Shown here in pieces: positions 1 to 6,022 of a stretch of DNA of 7,797 bases. Numbering within the stretch: position 1 is the stretch's first letter; the number at the start of each line of letters is the position of its first letter. The position numbers and the translations under genes are program-made. The notes under the pieces are model-generated. The model saw only the letters and a list, made by a program, of their open reading frames with translations. It was not told the origin of the DNA and did no database searches. Origin of the DNA: an uncultured Neisseriaceae bacterium (GTDB lineage: Bacteria; Pseudomonadota; Gammaproteobacteria; Burkholderiales; UBA11063); contig CAITEL010000103.1 in the NCBI GenBank assembly GCA_903891375.1, positions 1 through 7,797 of the forward strand, read 5' to 3'.

Positions 1-2
1 AG

Positions 3-482
3 ACCACGCTCCATAGCACTTAAACTAATAAGTTTATCTTCATTAATCACATTTAAGCCAATTTCATTTAATGAATTAAGCGCATTATCAATACATTCTA
101 AATGAAATTTAATAACATGCCATATGTTATTTAATCGTTCTAAATCTGAATATTTTGCCATTCTTACTTCCTGTTTAATCTGCCACAATATAATACCTGT
201 GTTTTTAGCTTCCTTGATAATTTGTCGTTGTGGTTGCATTATATCATATAAAATAATGTCTATTTTCCGTGGACCAATCTCACGCTGTAATTGGATTTCA
301 TACTGTATTTCTAATTGGTTGATATTTTTTAATGCAGAATATTCAATTAATAAATCAATATCACCACCACGTTGTGCGTCATCAACTCTAGAACCAAAAA
401 GCCATAATGTTGTATTACAATTAGTAAAAATATTAATAAAGTTACCAACTATACTTTGTTTTTGCTCTTGAGATAATCGCAT
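3..482 (-). CDS. MNT-domain nucleotidyltransferase (MntA-like antitoxin) fused in frame to a probable HepT/HEPN-like partner; partial, C-terminus off the left edge
   Basis: 160 codons from ATG at 482 are readable without a stop to the window edge. Residues 1-107 form a minimal nucleotidyltransferase domain: LFGSR at 28-32, then GGDIDLLIE, giving GS (30-31) with nine residues before D41-x-D43, and a third acidic residue D75 in RKIDIIL. These are the metal-binding residues of the DNA polymerase beta-like fold. In known MntA/HepT pairs the MNT protein AMPylates and neutralises a HEPN ribonuclease toxin encoded next to it. From M108 (genomic 161) the sequence MAKYSDLERL begins a helical region that looks like a fresh N-terminus of a HEPN/substrate-binding partner. 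An internal Shine-Dalgarno AGGAAG lies five bases before that ATG. No stop codon separates the two parts, so either this is a true fusion, or the partner is also made separately, or a stop was lost. The HepT Rx4-6HxY motif would lie outside the window. The MNT domain is certain by motif; the partner identity is inference. Confidence 0.8.
   Translation of the reverse strand, partial: MRLSQEQKQSIVGNFINIFTNCNTTLWLFGSRVDDAQRGGDIDLLIEYSALKNINQLEIQYEIQLQREIGPRKIDIILYDIMQPQRQIIKEAKNTGIILWQIKQEVRMAKYSDLERLNNIWHVIKFHLECIDNALNSLNEIGLNVINEDKLISLSAMERG
238..246 (-). promoter_or_regulatory. possible internal extended -10 element inside the MNT coding region
   Basis: The minus strand reads TGATATAAT here, identical to the element upstream of the whole gene. 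It lies about 75 bases before the internal ATG at 161, which has a good Shine-Dalgarno. It could allow separate transcription of the downstream part. It also encodes ordinary residues (Tyr-Asp-Ile), so chance in AT-rich DNA is a real alternative. Confidence 0.2.
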
Positions 483-540
483 CACTTCTACTCTTGTATA
501 AAATCCACTAACTCATATTAACTACTTAGTACCTTAGCAA

Positions 541-549
541 ATTATATCA
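541..549 (-). promoter_or_regulatory. extended -10 promoter for the MNT gene
   Basis: On the minus strand the sequence reads TGATATAAT, a perfect extended -10 hexamer with TGn. Transcription would begin near 534, leaving a leader of about 50 bases before ATG 482. No good -35 is seen 16-18 bases upstream, as is usual for extended -10 promoters. Confidence 0.5.
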
Positions 550-739
550 CATCTCCTCTTATGTTGCTACGTTATTATATTATTTTATATTAAATAGCAC
601 CATAACCGTCCTAAGTAATTAAAGGTTCACTACTATTTCATAATCATCATATCTAGTTTGCCATATTAAAAAAATATTCCGTAGCCCGTATTGTTACTCT
701 TTATATTGATAAATTTACCAAAAATTTATTACTGAATTC

Positions 740-748
740 TGGTATAAT
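740..748 (+). promoter_or_regulatory. extended -10 promoter for the DUF29-cupin pair
   Basis: TGGTATAAT is a perfect extended -10. A start near 755 would give a leader of about 20 bases that holds the strong Shine-Dalgarno AAGGAG (760-765), eight bases before ATG 774. The -35 region (around 720-725) is only A-rich. The rest of the 483-773 spacer shows no other feature I can support. Confidence 0.55.
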
Positions 749-773
749 TACCACATAAGAAGGAGTTTATTTT

Positions 774-1211
774 ATGCAAGATACATCTAATCTCTACGAA
801 AATGATTTTTTTGCGTGGACACAAGAACAAGCAAGGCTAATTAAAGAGCAGGCTTTTAATAAATTGGACTTGGTGCATTTATTTGATGAGGTGGAAGACA
901 TGGGAAATAGGCACGCGGATGGTTTAGAAAGCAGTCTAACGGTTTTATTAATGCATTTACTTAAATGGGAATACCAACCAAACATGCAAAGTAAAAGTTG
1001 GCAACTTTCTATCAAAGAACAACGAAGAGCTATTGCGAAATGTTTTAAAAAAATGCCATCATTAAAGACCAAGTTACCTGATTTATTTATTGAAGCTTAC
1101 GAAGATGCAATTTATCAAGCAGAAAAAGAAACTGGTTTAGATGAATCAACATTTCCTAAAAAATGTAAATGGAGCATAGAACAAACTTTGAATGATGATT
1201 TTTTACCATAA
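774..1211 (+). CDS. DUF29 domain-containing protein
   Basis: The 145-residue product matches the DUF29 family along its whole length, and this is the usual length for the family. Visible hallmarks are YENDFFAWT (8-16) followed by QEQARLIK, LDLVHLFDEVEDMG (31-44), the strongly conserved LLMHLLKWEYQP (58-69), SWQLSIKEQR (75-84) and MPSLK near 94-98. It is predicted all-helical and cytosolic, with no signal peptide or membrane segment. The function of DUF29 is not known, so none is assigned. The start is secured by AAGGAG eight bases upstream and by an extended -10 just before it. The cupin gene follows after 39 bases with no terminator between, so the two are probably co-transcribed. The family tends to be scattered and multi-copy in cyanobacteria and some proteobacteria, which fits an accessory gene. 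Confidence 0.88.
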   Translation: MQDTSNLYENDFFAWTQEQARLIKEQAFNKLDLVHLFDEVEDMGNRHADGLESSLTVLLMHLLKWEYQPNMQSKSWQLSIKEQRRAIAKCFKKMPSLKTKLPDLFIEAYEDAIYQAEKETGLDESTFPKKCKWSIEQTLNDDFLP

Positions 1212-1250
1212 AATTAAATTTATTTATAACAATTAACCTTAAGGAGTATT

Positions 1251-1565
1251 ATGGATTTTATTCAACCAGCCAACTTCACTGGAAACAAAGCTTGGGAAGC
1301 CTTAAATATTGCAAATATTGAAGGAGCTTCAGTCAAATTGCACTGGACTGATAAACCTTATATATGGCATAAAAATGACGGTAAGGAAGTGCTGGTAGTA
1401 CTTGATGGGACGATCGTCATGCACTATAAACTTAATAATGTGGAGTTGCTAAAAACCATGAATGCTGGTGACATTTGCAATATAGATGAGGGTGATGACC
1501 ATGTAGCCCATCCAGTTAATGGTTCTGCCAGAATATTAGTAATTGAAAAAGAAAATAGCATCTAA
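1251..1565 (+). CDS. small single-domain cupin protein
   Basis: A 104-residue protein that is essentially one cupin barrel. Motif 1 is W-H40-K-N42 followed by E46-VLVVLDG53, so the first histidine, the glutamate and the glycine of the HxH(x)3-4E(x)6G pattern are present, but the second histidine is Asn. Motif 2 is AGD (72-74) leading to G81-x-x-H84, with H84 in the usual metal-ligand place; the proline normally before that glycine is missing. H40, E46 and H84 could still bind a metal, with N42 as a weaker ligand. The substrate cannot be told: small cupins include isomerases, dioxygenases and sugar- or ligand-binding proteins. The start has AAGGAG four bases upstream; this signal is half of a CCTTAAGG palindrome (1237-1244). 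It probably shares the DUF29 promoter. It is cytosolic, with no signal peptide. Confidence 0.85.
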   Translation: MDFIQPANFTGNKAWEALNIANIEGASVKLHWTDKPYIWHKNDGKEVLVVLDGTIVMHYKLNNVELLKTMNAGDICNIDEGDDHVAHPVNGSARILVIEKENSI

Positions 1566-1709
1566 ATTTGATATTTTAAGAATTATCTACTAGTTTGAGT
1601 AAAGCAAGTTTAAAATCATTGCTTTCTTGCTTAATATTAACACATATTATACGTATTGTGATAAAAATTCGCTAATCTTTTATTTTATTACTACACACTA
1701 CTAATGCGG

Positions 1710-1715
1710 TATAAT
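1710..1715 (+). promoter_or_regulatory. candidate -10 box for ubiJ-ubiB
   Basis: TATAAT is preceded by GCGG, so it lacks the TGn extension of the other promoters here, and no clear -35 is visible. It overlaps the first codons of the longest possible ubiJ frame (ATG 1704). If used, transcription would start near 1722, so only the internal ATG at 1752 could serve as start. Confidence 0.35.
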
Positions 1716-1751
1716 TATGTACTTCAAATATTATATGGTAAATATCAAATA

Positions 1752-2336
1752 ATGCTTTTTAACAATATAATTTTATCCGCATTCAATAAGCTCCTCAAAA
1801 ATAATGAAGGAAGCTTATTACTATTACAAAAATATGCCGAAAATAATTTTTCTATCAATGTAATTGGGTTATGTAAGGTAATTGCAAAAATTGGCGCAGA
1901 TGGATTTTTTTACTGGGATGACAGTAACACACACACCGCCACAATAATAATTCCATTTAGTATTACCACTCATTTAATACAGCAAAATCAATTAGAAATT
2001 ATTAAAAAGATACAAATTGAAGGGAATAAACAGTTTGGTTTAGAACTTTTACAAATATTTTCAAAGCTAAATTACAAACATATACCATTAACACAAGGAA
2101 TACACGGGGCAATTATACAAAATAGCCTAAATAATTTTCTTAAAACCATGCAAAACACATTAAAGCTTATTATAAATAATGCCAATACTTCAATTAGTGA
2201 GTATTTACAATATGAAACACAGAGTGTAATTGGCTATTATGAGATACAACAATTTTGTAACGATGTCGATGAGTTACGTGAACGTACAAATTTACTTGAA
2301 AAACACCTTAACCAGTTAGGCAATACAACAATATGA
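1752..2336 (+). CDS. ubiJ: ubiquinone biosynthesis accessory factor UbiJ (SCP2 domain)
   Basis: The 194-residue product is close to the E. coli length (about 200). It begins MLFNNIILSAFNKLL, matching the helical N-terminus of UbiJ. Residues about 12-112 form an SCP2 lipid-binding fold: a beta-rich part around FSINVIGLCKVIAKIGADG (33-51) and TATIIIPFS (62-70), then helices. The C-terminal tail (about 166-190, DVDELRERTNLLEKHLNQL) is a short coiled coil, as in the family. In E. coli UbiJ binds lipid and supports the soluble Ubi complex that carries out late ubiquinone hydroxylation and methylation. I chose ATG 1752 over ATG 1704 because homology begins there and a TATAAT box sits inside the upstream extension; neither start has a good Shine-Dalgarno. 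The stop overlaps the ubiB start as ATGA, so the two are translationally coupled. The usual upstream partner ubiE is absent. Confidence 0.85.
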   Translation: MLFNNIILSAFNKLLKNNEGSLLLLQKYAENNFSINVIGLCKVIAKIGADGFFYWDDSNTHTATIIIPFSITTHLIQQNQLEIIKKIQIEGNKQFGLELLQIFSKLNYKHIPLTQGIHGAIIQNSLNNFLKTMQNTLKLIINNANTSISEYLQYETQSVIGYYEIQQFCNDVDELRERTNLLEKHLNQLGNTTI

Positions 2337-3850
2337 GATTTTTTCGTTTATTAAAAATAATCTTTACTTTACATAAATATGGGTTATATAAAATACTTAA
2401 AGAATACCATAAAACTAGTTTCTTTGCTACTGTAGTAGAAATATGTTTATTTTTTATGCCAACCACATTTAAAGATAAAAGCTTACCAGAACGAACTCGA
2501 CTTGCTTTTGAATATTTAGGCCCAGTCTTTGTTAAATTTGGGCAATTATTATCCACACGGCAGGATCTATTACCCGACGAATACGTAATCGAATTATCTA
2601 AATTACAAAGCCAAGTAAAGCCATTTTCTGGTAAAGTTGCAAAACAAATTATAGAAGCATCATTAAAACGCAAAATTGAAGATGTTTTTAGTTTTTTTGA
2701 ACAAGAGTCTACCGCCTCCGCCTCAATAGCACAAGTGCATAAAGCAACACTCAGAACTAATAATCTAAATGTGGCAGTAAAAGTATTACGTCCCAATATT
2801 GAAACTATCATTAGAAAAGATGTAAAAGTTCTAAAATTAGCCGCTTGGTTTATAGAAAAAGCGTTTAAAGATGGTAAAAGACTGCGCCCACAAGAAGTTG
2901 TCGCCGAATTTGAAAAAGTGATTCATGCTGAGCTTGATTTCCCGCAAGAAGCGGCTAATGCAACAGAATTAAAAAGATTACACAAAAAAGACACAAATAT
3001 CGTTATTCCACAAATATATTTTGATTACTGCACACACGATGTTATCGTACTTGAATGGATGGATGGCACTCCGATTTCTGATTTAGATACACTTCGTAAA
3101 AAAGGTATTAATCTAGAAAAATTGTCTCATTCAGGCGTATCCATATTTTATACTCAGGTCTTCCACTATGGGTTTTTTCATGCAGATATGCACCCAGGTA
3201 ATATTTTATGCGATGATTATGGTAGATATGTTGGACTTGATTTTGGCATTGTTGGTTGCTTATCCGAAGAAGACAAACGTTATTTAGCAATTAATATTTT
3301 AGCGTTCTTTAACCGTGATTATAAACGTGTATCAATAACACATATTGAATCAGGATGGGCTCCTAAAGACACCTCAGTTGAAGAACTTGAAAATGCCATT
3401 CGATCTGTCTGTGAGCCAATTTTTAATAAACCTCTAGCACAAATCTCATTTGGTCAAGTATTAATAAAGCTGTTCCAAGTGTCACGTCGATTTGGAATCA
3501 TAGTACAACCTCAATTGGTTTTATTGCAAAAAACTATTGTTAACGTTGAGGGCTTAGGGAGATTACTTAACCCTAATTTGGATTTATGGATTACAGCTAA
3601 ACCTATTTTAGAAAAATGGATGAAACAACAAATGGGTTGGCGCGGTTTATTAAATAATATTAAAAACGAATTACCCTATTGGTCTTATACGTTACCACGA
3701 TTACCACGCACTATTACAAATAGCCTAGTCAGTGCGGAGTACATTAAAGAACAGCACGCCCAATATATTAAATTACTGATTAGCTATAAACGACAAAATC
3801 TATTCTTAATTACGCTACTGATAGCTTTAATTCTTATTCTTTGGTTATAA
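2333..3850 (+). CDS. ubiB: UbiB, ABC1/ADCK-family atypical kinase-like ATPase for ubiquinone biosynthesis
   Basis: The 505-residue protein (E. coli about 546) carries every hallmark of the UbiB/COQ8 family. The KxGQ motif is K68-F-G-Q71, followed by LLSTRQDLLP; the alanine-rich nucleotide loop is STASASIAQVH (126-136); the invariant lysine is K150 in VAVKV; the ExD motif is E200-L-D202; the catalytic-loop-like motif is HADMHPGN (283-290); and the metal-binding motif is LDFG (302-305). The C-terminus ends in a hydrophobic segment (about 488-505, LFLITLLIALILILWL) that anchors it in the inner membrane. E. coli UbiB normally has two such segments, so the tail may be a little shorter here. Its ATPase activity is thought to help move or extract lipid-soluble quinone intermediates. 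It overlaps ubiJ by four bases. It faces the minus-strand operon, with 58 bases between the two and no clear terminator hairpin in them. Confidence 0.96.
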   Translation: MRFFRLLKIIFTLHKYGLYKILKEYHKTSFFATVVEICLFFMPTTFKDKSLPERTRLAFEYLGPVFVKFGQLLSTRQDLLPDEYVIELSKLQSQVKPFSGKVAKQIIEASLKRKIEDVFSFFEQESTASASIAQVHKATLRTNNLNVAVKVLRPNIETIIRKDVKVLKLAAWFIEKAFKDGKRLRPQEVVAEFEKVIHAELDFPQEAANATELKRLHKKDTNIVIPQIYFDYCTHDVIVLEWMDGTPISDLDTLRKKGINLEKLSHSGVSIFYTQVFHYGFFHADMHPGNILCDDYGRYVGLDFGIVGCLSEEDKRYLAINILAFFNRDYKRVSITHIESGWAPKDTSVEELENAIRSVCEPIFNKPLAQISFGQVLIKLFQVSRRFGIIVQPQLVLLQKTIVNVEGLGRLLNPNLDLWITAKPILEKWMKQQMGWRGLLNNIKNELPYWSYTLPRLPRTITNSLVSAEYIKEQHAQYIKLLISYKRQNLFLITLLIALILILWL

Positions 3851-3908
3851 CTATCTTAATACGTCTAATTGCGCAGAATCGTAGTTTATAAATTTAGTAT
3901 AGATGGCA

Positions 3909-4217
3909 TTACTTTATCGGGGATTTGTGACGAACTTTAATATTTGTTGGCTCAATTAACTCATCTCTAGTTAAGCTCAAATACTCACTACCCATTGCCT
4001 TAGCATACATTATGCGTAAATACGCATTTTTTCTAGAATCTCTATCTTCAAAAAAAATAGGGATACTATTTAACACTAATGTTGAAACCACATTATCCTC
4101 AATAACCGAATCAAGCCAACTAAAATCCATACAATACCGCCCTAAACGTTTTGTAAATTCTATTGTATCTACATCGTCTAGATTAAACTCTGGAACCCCA
4201 TGGATTTTAATTAGCAT
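3909..4217 (-). CDS. uncharacterised 102-residue protein, last gene of the minus-strand operon
   Basis: I do not recognise this protein. The start ATG at 4217 is chosen because AAAAGG lies six bases upstream and because the longer frame (to 4337) would run deep into the HAD gene. The product begins MLIKIHGVPEF, has an acidic stretch (LDDVDTIEF), then a hydrophobic-charged pattern with VVSTLVLNSIPIFFEDRDSR around residues 43-62, then NAYLRIMYAKAMG and a basic C-terminus (KVRHKSPIK). The alternating strands and one helix suggest a small soluble alpha/beta protein, with no signal peptide or membrane helix. It starts 16 bases after the HAD stop, so it is surely co-transcribed with it. That the frame is intact, has a ribosome site and is spaced as an operon member argues that it is real. 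No function is proposed. Confidence 0.7.
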   Translation of the reverse strand: MLIKIHGVPEFNLDDVDTIEFTKRLGRYCMDFSWLDSVIEDNVVSTLVLNSIPIFFEDRDSRKNAYLRIMYAKAMGSEYLSLTRDELIEPTNIKVRHKSPIK

Positions 4218-4233
4218 GATTGACCTTTTTAGA

Positions 4234-4689
4234 TTAAGAGCAAATGTCAGTATATAAGTCTTTAATGCTATCGTAGGTAAAACTTGGTTCACTGAGTTCA
4301 AAAACTTCTCTAGAACAATAACCTTGGCATACCGCAATACTATCTATTCCTGCATTCTTTGCCATACGAATATCATTTTCTGTATCACCTATCATCACCG
4401 CATCAGCTTTATCTATTCCTGTATAGGCAAGAATATCGTTTATCATTTGTGGCTGTGGTTTCGCATTACATTCGCTTGCTGTTCTTGTATAATCAAAATA
4501 TTTTTTCAGCTTTAGTGCTTCAAGCACCACATCAAATGGTTCTCTACTACCACCAGTAGCTACTGCTAATTTTTTATTTTTTGATTTTAGTAATTCCAAT
4601 AAATCTAGTACTTTTTCGCTTAATCCAAAATTAGCACTGCTTGTAATAGTACCTTCCCAATCAAAAATATATAAAGAGTAATCTTTCAT
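4234..4689 (-). CDS. short HAD-superfamily hydrolase, apparently without a cap domain
   Basis: The 151-residue product shows the four HAD motifs. Motif I is FDWEGT (9-14) with nucleophile D10, but the usual second aspartate of DxDGT is glutamate E12. Motif II is T45 in AVATGGSR, motif III is K77 in AKPQP, and motif IV is IGDTENDI (100-107) with D102 and D106. Only about 35 residues separate motifs I and II, whereas phosphoglycolate-phosphatase-like relatives have a helical C1 cap of 60-70 residues there; so this protein looks capless, consistent with its length against the usual 210-220. It is probably a cytosolic phosphatase that may act on larger or protein-bound phosphates, or may be weakened by the D-to-E change; the substrate is unknown. 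The start overlaps the tadA stop as ATGA, with AAGGG about ten bases upstream. The next gene follows 16 bases later. Confidence 0.85.
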   Translation of the reverse strand: MKDYSLYIFDWEGTITSSANFGLSEKVLDLLELLKSKNKKLAVATGGSREPFDVVLEALKLKKYFDYTRTASECNAKPQPQMINDILAYTGIDKADAVMIGDTENDIRMAKNAGIDSIAVCQGYCSREVFELSEPSFTYDSIKDLYTDICS

Positions 4690-5405
4690 ATAATGGGTTC
4701 CCTTCTTTTATTATTAAAAAATTTGGTTAATTGTTGACCGTAGTATTCATTATTCAATGGTCCAACAGTCTCAGTATGATGATTAACCTGCTTGTTTGCA
4801 AAAATAGCATACTGACTAATAACGGCTCCTGTTTTCGGTTCCGTAGCACCAAAAATCACACGCTTTATTCTGGAGTGAATGATTGCTCCAGCACACATAA
4901 TACAAGGCTCTACAGTAACGTACAAGTCACAATCCGTAAGTCGATGGCTCTTAAGATGTTTTTGCGCCCCCTGAATTGCTATAATTTCTGCATGCGCTAT
5001 TATGTCGCATTTTGATATAGTTTGGTTACTTCCAACACCTATTATATTGTTTTTATATATAACCACAGCTCCAATCGGAATTTCTCCACTCAAAAAAGCA
5101 ATGTCTGCCTGTTCTTGTGCCTTTCCTAAATTATTTCTAATAAGTTGTTTTTCTAATGGCATATAGGTTGGAAGAAGTTGATCAAATTCAACTAGAATTG
5201 CACTCTTGATACTCTCAGATATACTATTAATTGCTAATGAATTACTTATACTATACAAATCAAATAAAACATTTTTTCCTATGCTTGGGTGCAAATCTTT
5301 GATCCATTTATAAACTTTAAGGTAATCATAGTTATGTAATTCCTCAATAGTTTTGATACCAACACTGGCTAACTTACTGATTAAATAATTTGGTATTTCC
5401 ACCAT
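4686..5405 (-). CDS. tadA: tRNA adenosine(34) deaminase TadA with an N-terminal TfoX_C-like domain
   Basis: The 239-residue product has the TadA zinc-deaminase domain at about 85-235. Zinc and catalytic residues are H138 and E140 in AHAEI, and C168 and C171 in EPCIMCAGA; N127 in SNQ and the FGATEPKTG segment (185-193) also match. TadA converts A34 to inosine in tRNA-Arg(ACG), which is usually essential. E. coli TadA is about 167 residues, so roughly 75 extra residues lie at the N-terminus. They begin IPNYLISKLASVGIKTIEEL and continue with YLKVYKWIKDL and VLFDLYSISNSL. This resembles the C-terminal domain of TfoX, a helix-hairpin-helix-like module; here it may help bind tRNA (inference). The start ATG directly abuts the upstream stop (TAAATG) and has AAGGG seven bases before it. 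The end overlaps the HAD gene by four bases. Confidence 0.93.
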   Translation of the reverse strand: MVEIPNYLISKLASVGIKTIEELHNYDYLKVYKWIKDLHPSIGKNVLFDLYSISNSLAINSISESIKSAILVEFDQLLPTYMPLEKQLIRNNLGKAQEQADIAFLSGEIPIGAVVIYKNNIIGVGSNQTISKCDIIAHAEIIAIQGAQKHLKSHRLTDCDLYVTVEPCIMCAGAIIHSRIKRVIFGATEPKTGAVISQYAIFANKQVNHHTETVGPLNNEYYGQQLTKFFNNKRREPII

Positions 5406-5939
5406 TTATGCACCCTTATGTGTATTCATGACATTAACGTAATGCTCTGCAGAATATGCTATATGGTCAATTTCTGCTTCAGTTAATTTTCTAACTTGTT
5501 TCAATGGATTACCAAAATATAAATACCCTGATTCTAACACCTTATTGGCAGGGACTAAACTACCAGCACCAATAAAAACATTTTTCTCTATAATGCACCC
5601 ATCCAATAAAGTGCTCCCCATACCAACTAATACGTTATCTTTGATCGTACACGCATGAATACAGCAACTATGCCCAACCGTAACATTATTTCCTATTATT
5701 AATGGTGTTTCAATAGAGCGCTCTGGATGGTAGTGTGTGACATGAAGCATAGTTAAATCTTGTATATTAGTGTTATCTCCAATTTTTATAAAACTAACAT
5801 CCCCCCTCGCCACAACATTACACCAAACTGATGAATTCCTGCCAACTGTAACCTTACCAATAACCACCGCACTCGCATCAATATAACTTGATGGATCAAT
5901 TTTTGGGGTTACCCCTTGATACTCTCTAATATTCGCCAT
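5406..5939 (-). CDS. gamma-class carbonic anhydrase family protein (YrdA/PaaY-like hexapeptide-repeat protein)
   Basis: The 177-residue protein is a left-handed beta-helix, built from isoleucine/valine-spaced hexapeptide repeats from about residue 18 to 135, with a C-terminal helix (153-172). The gamma carbonic anhydrase residues are all present: R45 and D47 in ARGDV, Q60 in TNIQD, and zinc ligands H66 (LHVTH), H90 (VGH) and H95 (IHAC). Such trimeric proteins bind Zn or Fe; some hydrate CO2, others act as thioesterases or have no shown activity, so the reaction is not certain. I chose ATG 5939 (MANIREYQG) rather than the longer frame from 6014, because family homology starts there, AAGGAG lies nine bases upstream, and the extension would run over the promoter at 5979-5987. 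It heads the four-gene operon; its TAA stop touches the tadA ATG. Confidence 0.92.
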   Translation of the reverse strand: MANIREYQGVTPKIDPSSYIDASAVVIGKVTVGRNSSVWCNVVARGDVSFIKIGDNTNIQDLTMLHVTHYHPERSIETPLIIGNNVTVGHSCCIHACTIKDNVLVGMGSTLLDGCIIEKNVFIGAGSLVPANKVLESGYLYFGNPLKQVRKLTEAEIDHIAYSAEHYVNVMNTHKGA

Positions 5940-5978
5940 ATCTATACACTCCTTGTACACATTATTCACCAGAACAAA

Positions 5979-5987
5979 ATTATACCA
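5979..5987 (-). promoter_or_regulatory. extended -10 promoter for the carbonic anhydrase-tadA-HAD operon
   Basis: The minus strand reads TGGTATAAT. Transcription would begin near 5972, giving a leader of about 33 bases with AAGGAG nine bases before ATG 5939. The -35 position is poor (GTATTG at 17 bases spacing). It stands back to back with the mla promoter, the two -10 boxes being about 41 bases apart. Confidence 0.55.
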
Positions 5988-6022
5988 TATATAACGTGAC
6001 ACAATACCAGACATATTGATTA

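Noticed and set aside
124..471. Plus-strand open frame of 115 codons opposite the MNT gene
   Set aside because: It is the antisense shadow of a motif-bearing nucleotidyltransferase, has no homology I recognise, and has a poor ribosome site.
483..773. Small RNA, riboswitch or short gene in the spacer between the MNT and DUF29 genes
   Set aside because: Apart from two promoter-like elements I see no stable hairpins, terminator or frame with a ribosome site.
1601..1632. Hairpin AAAGCAA/TTGCTTT (1601-1607 with 1619-1625), or alternatively AAGCAAG/CTTGCTT, after the cupin gene
   Set aside because: The stem is only seven pairs with two or three G-C pairs, the loop is 11-17 bases and no clean T-run follows, so I do not call it a terminator.
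2308..2811. Minus-strand open frame of 167 codons across the ubiJ/ubiB junction
   Set aside because: It lies opposite strongly conserved UbiB motifs and has no recognisable domain; it is a codon-bias shadow.
3851..3908. Possible bidirectional terminator between ubiB and the convergent operon
   Set aside because: I looked for an inverted repeat with flanking T/A runs and found no convincing stem; the TGCGCA palindrome alone is too short.
4218..4337. N-terminal extension of the 102-residue protein up to ATG 4337
   Set aside because: It would overlap the HAD coding region by about 100 bases in another frame, while ATG 4217 has its own Shine-Dalgarno and operon spacing.
5940..6014. N-terminal extension of the carbonic anhydrase (25 residues, possibly read as a signal sequence)
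   Set aside because: The extension covers the TGGTATAAT promoter, has no family homology and no proper signal peptide; ATG 5939 has AAGGAG.
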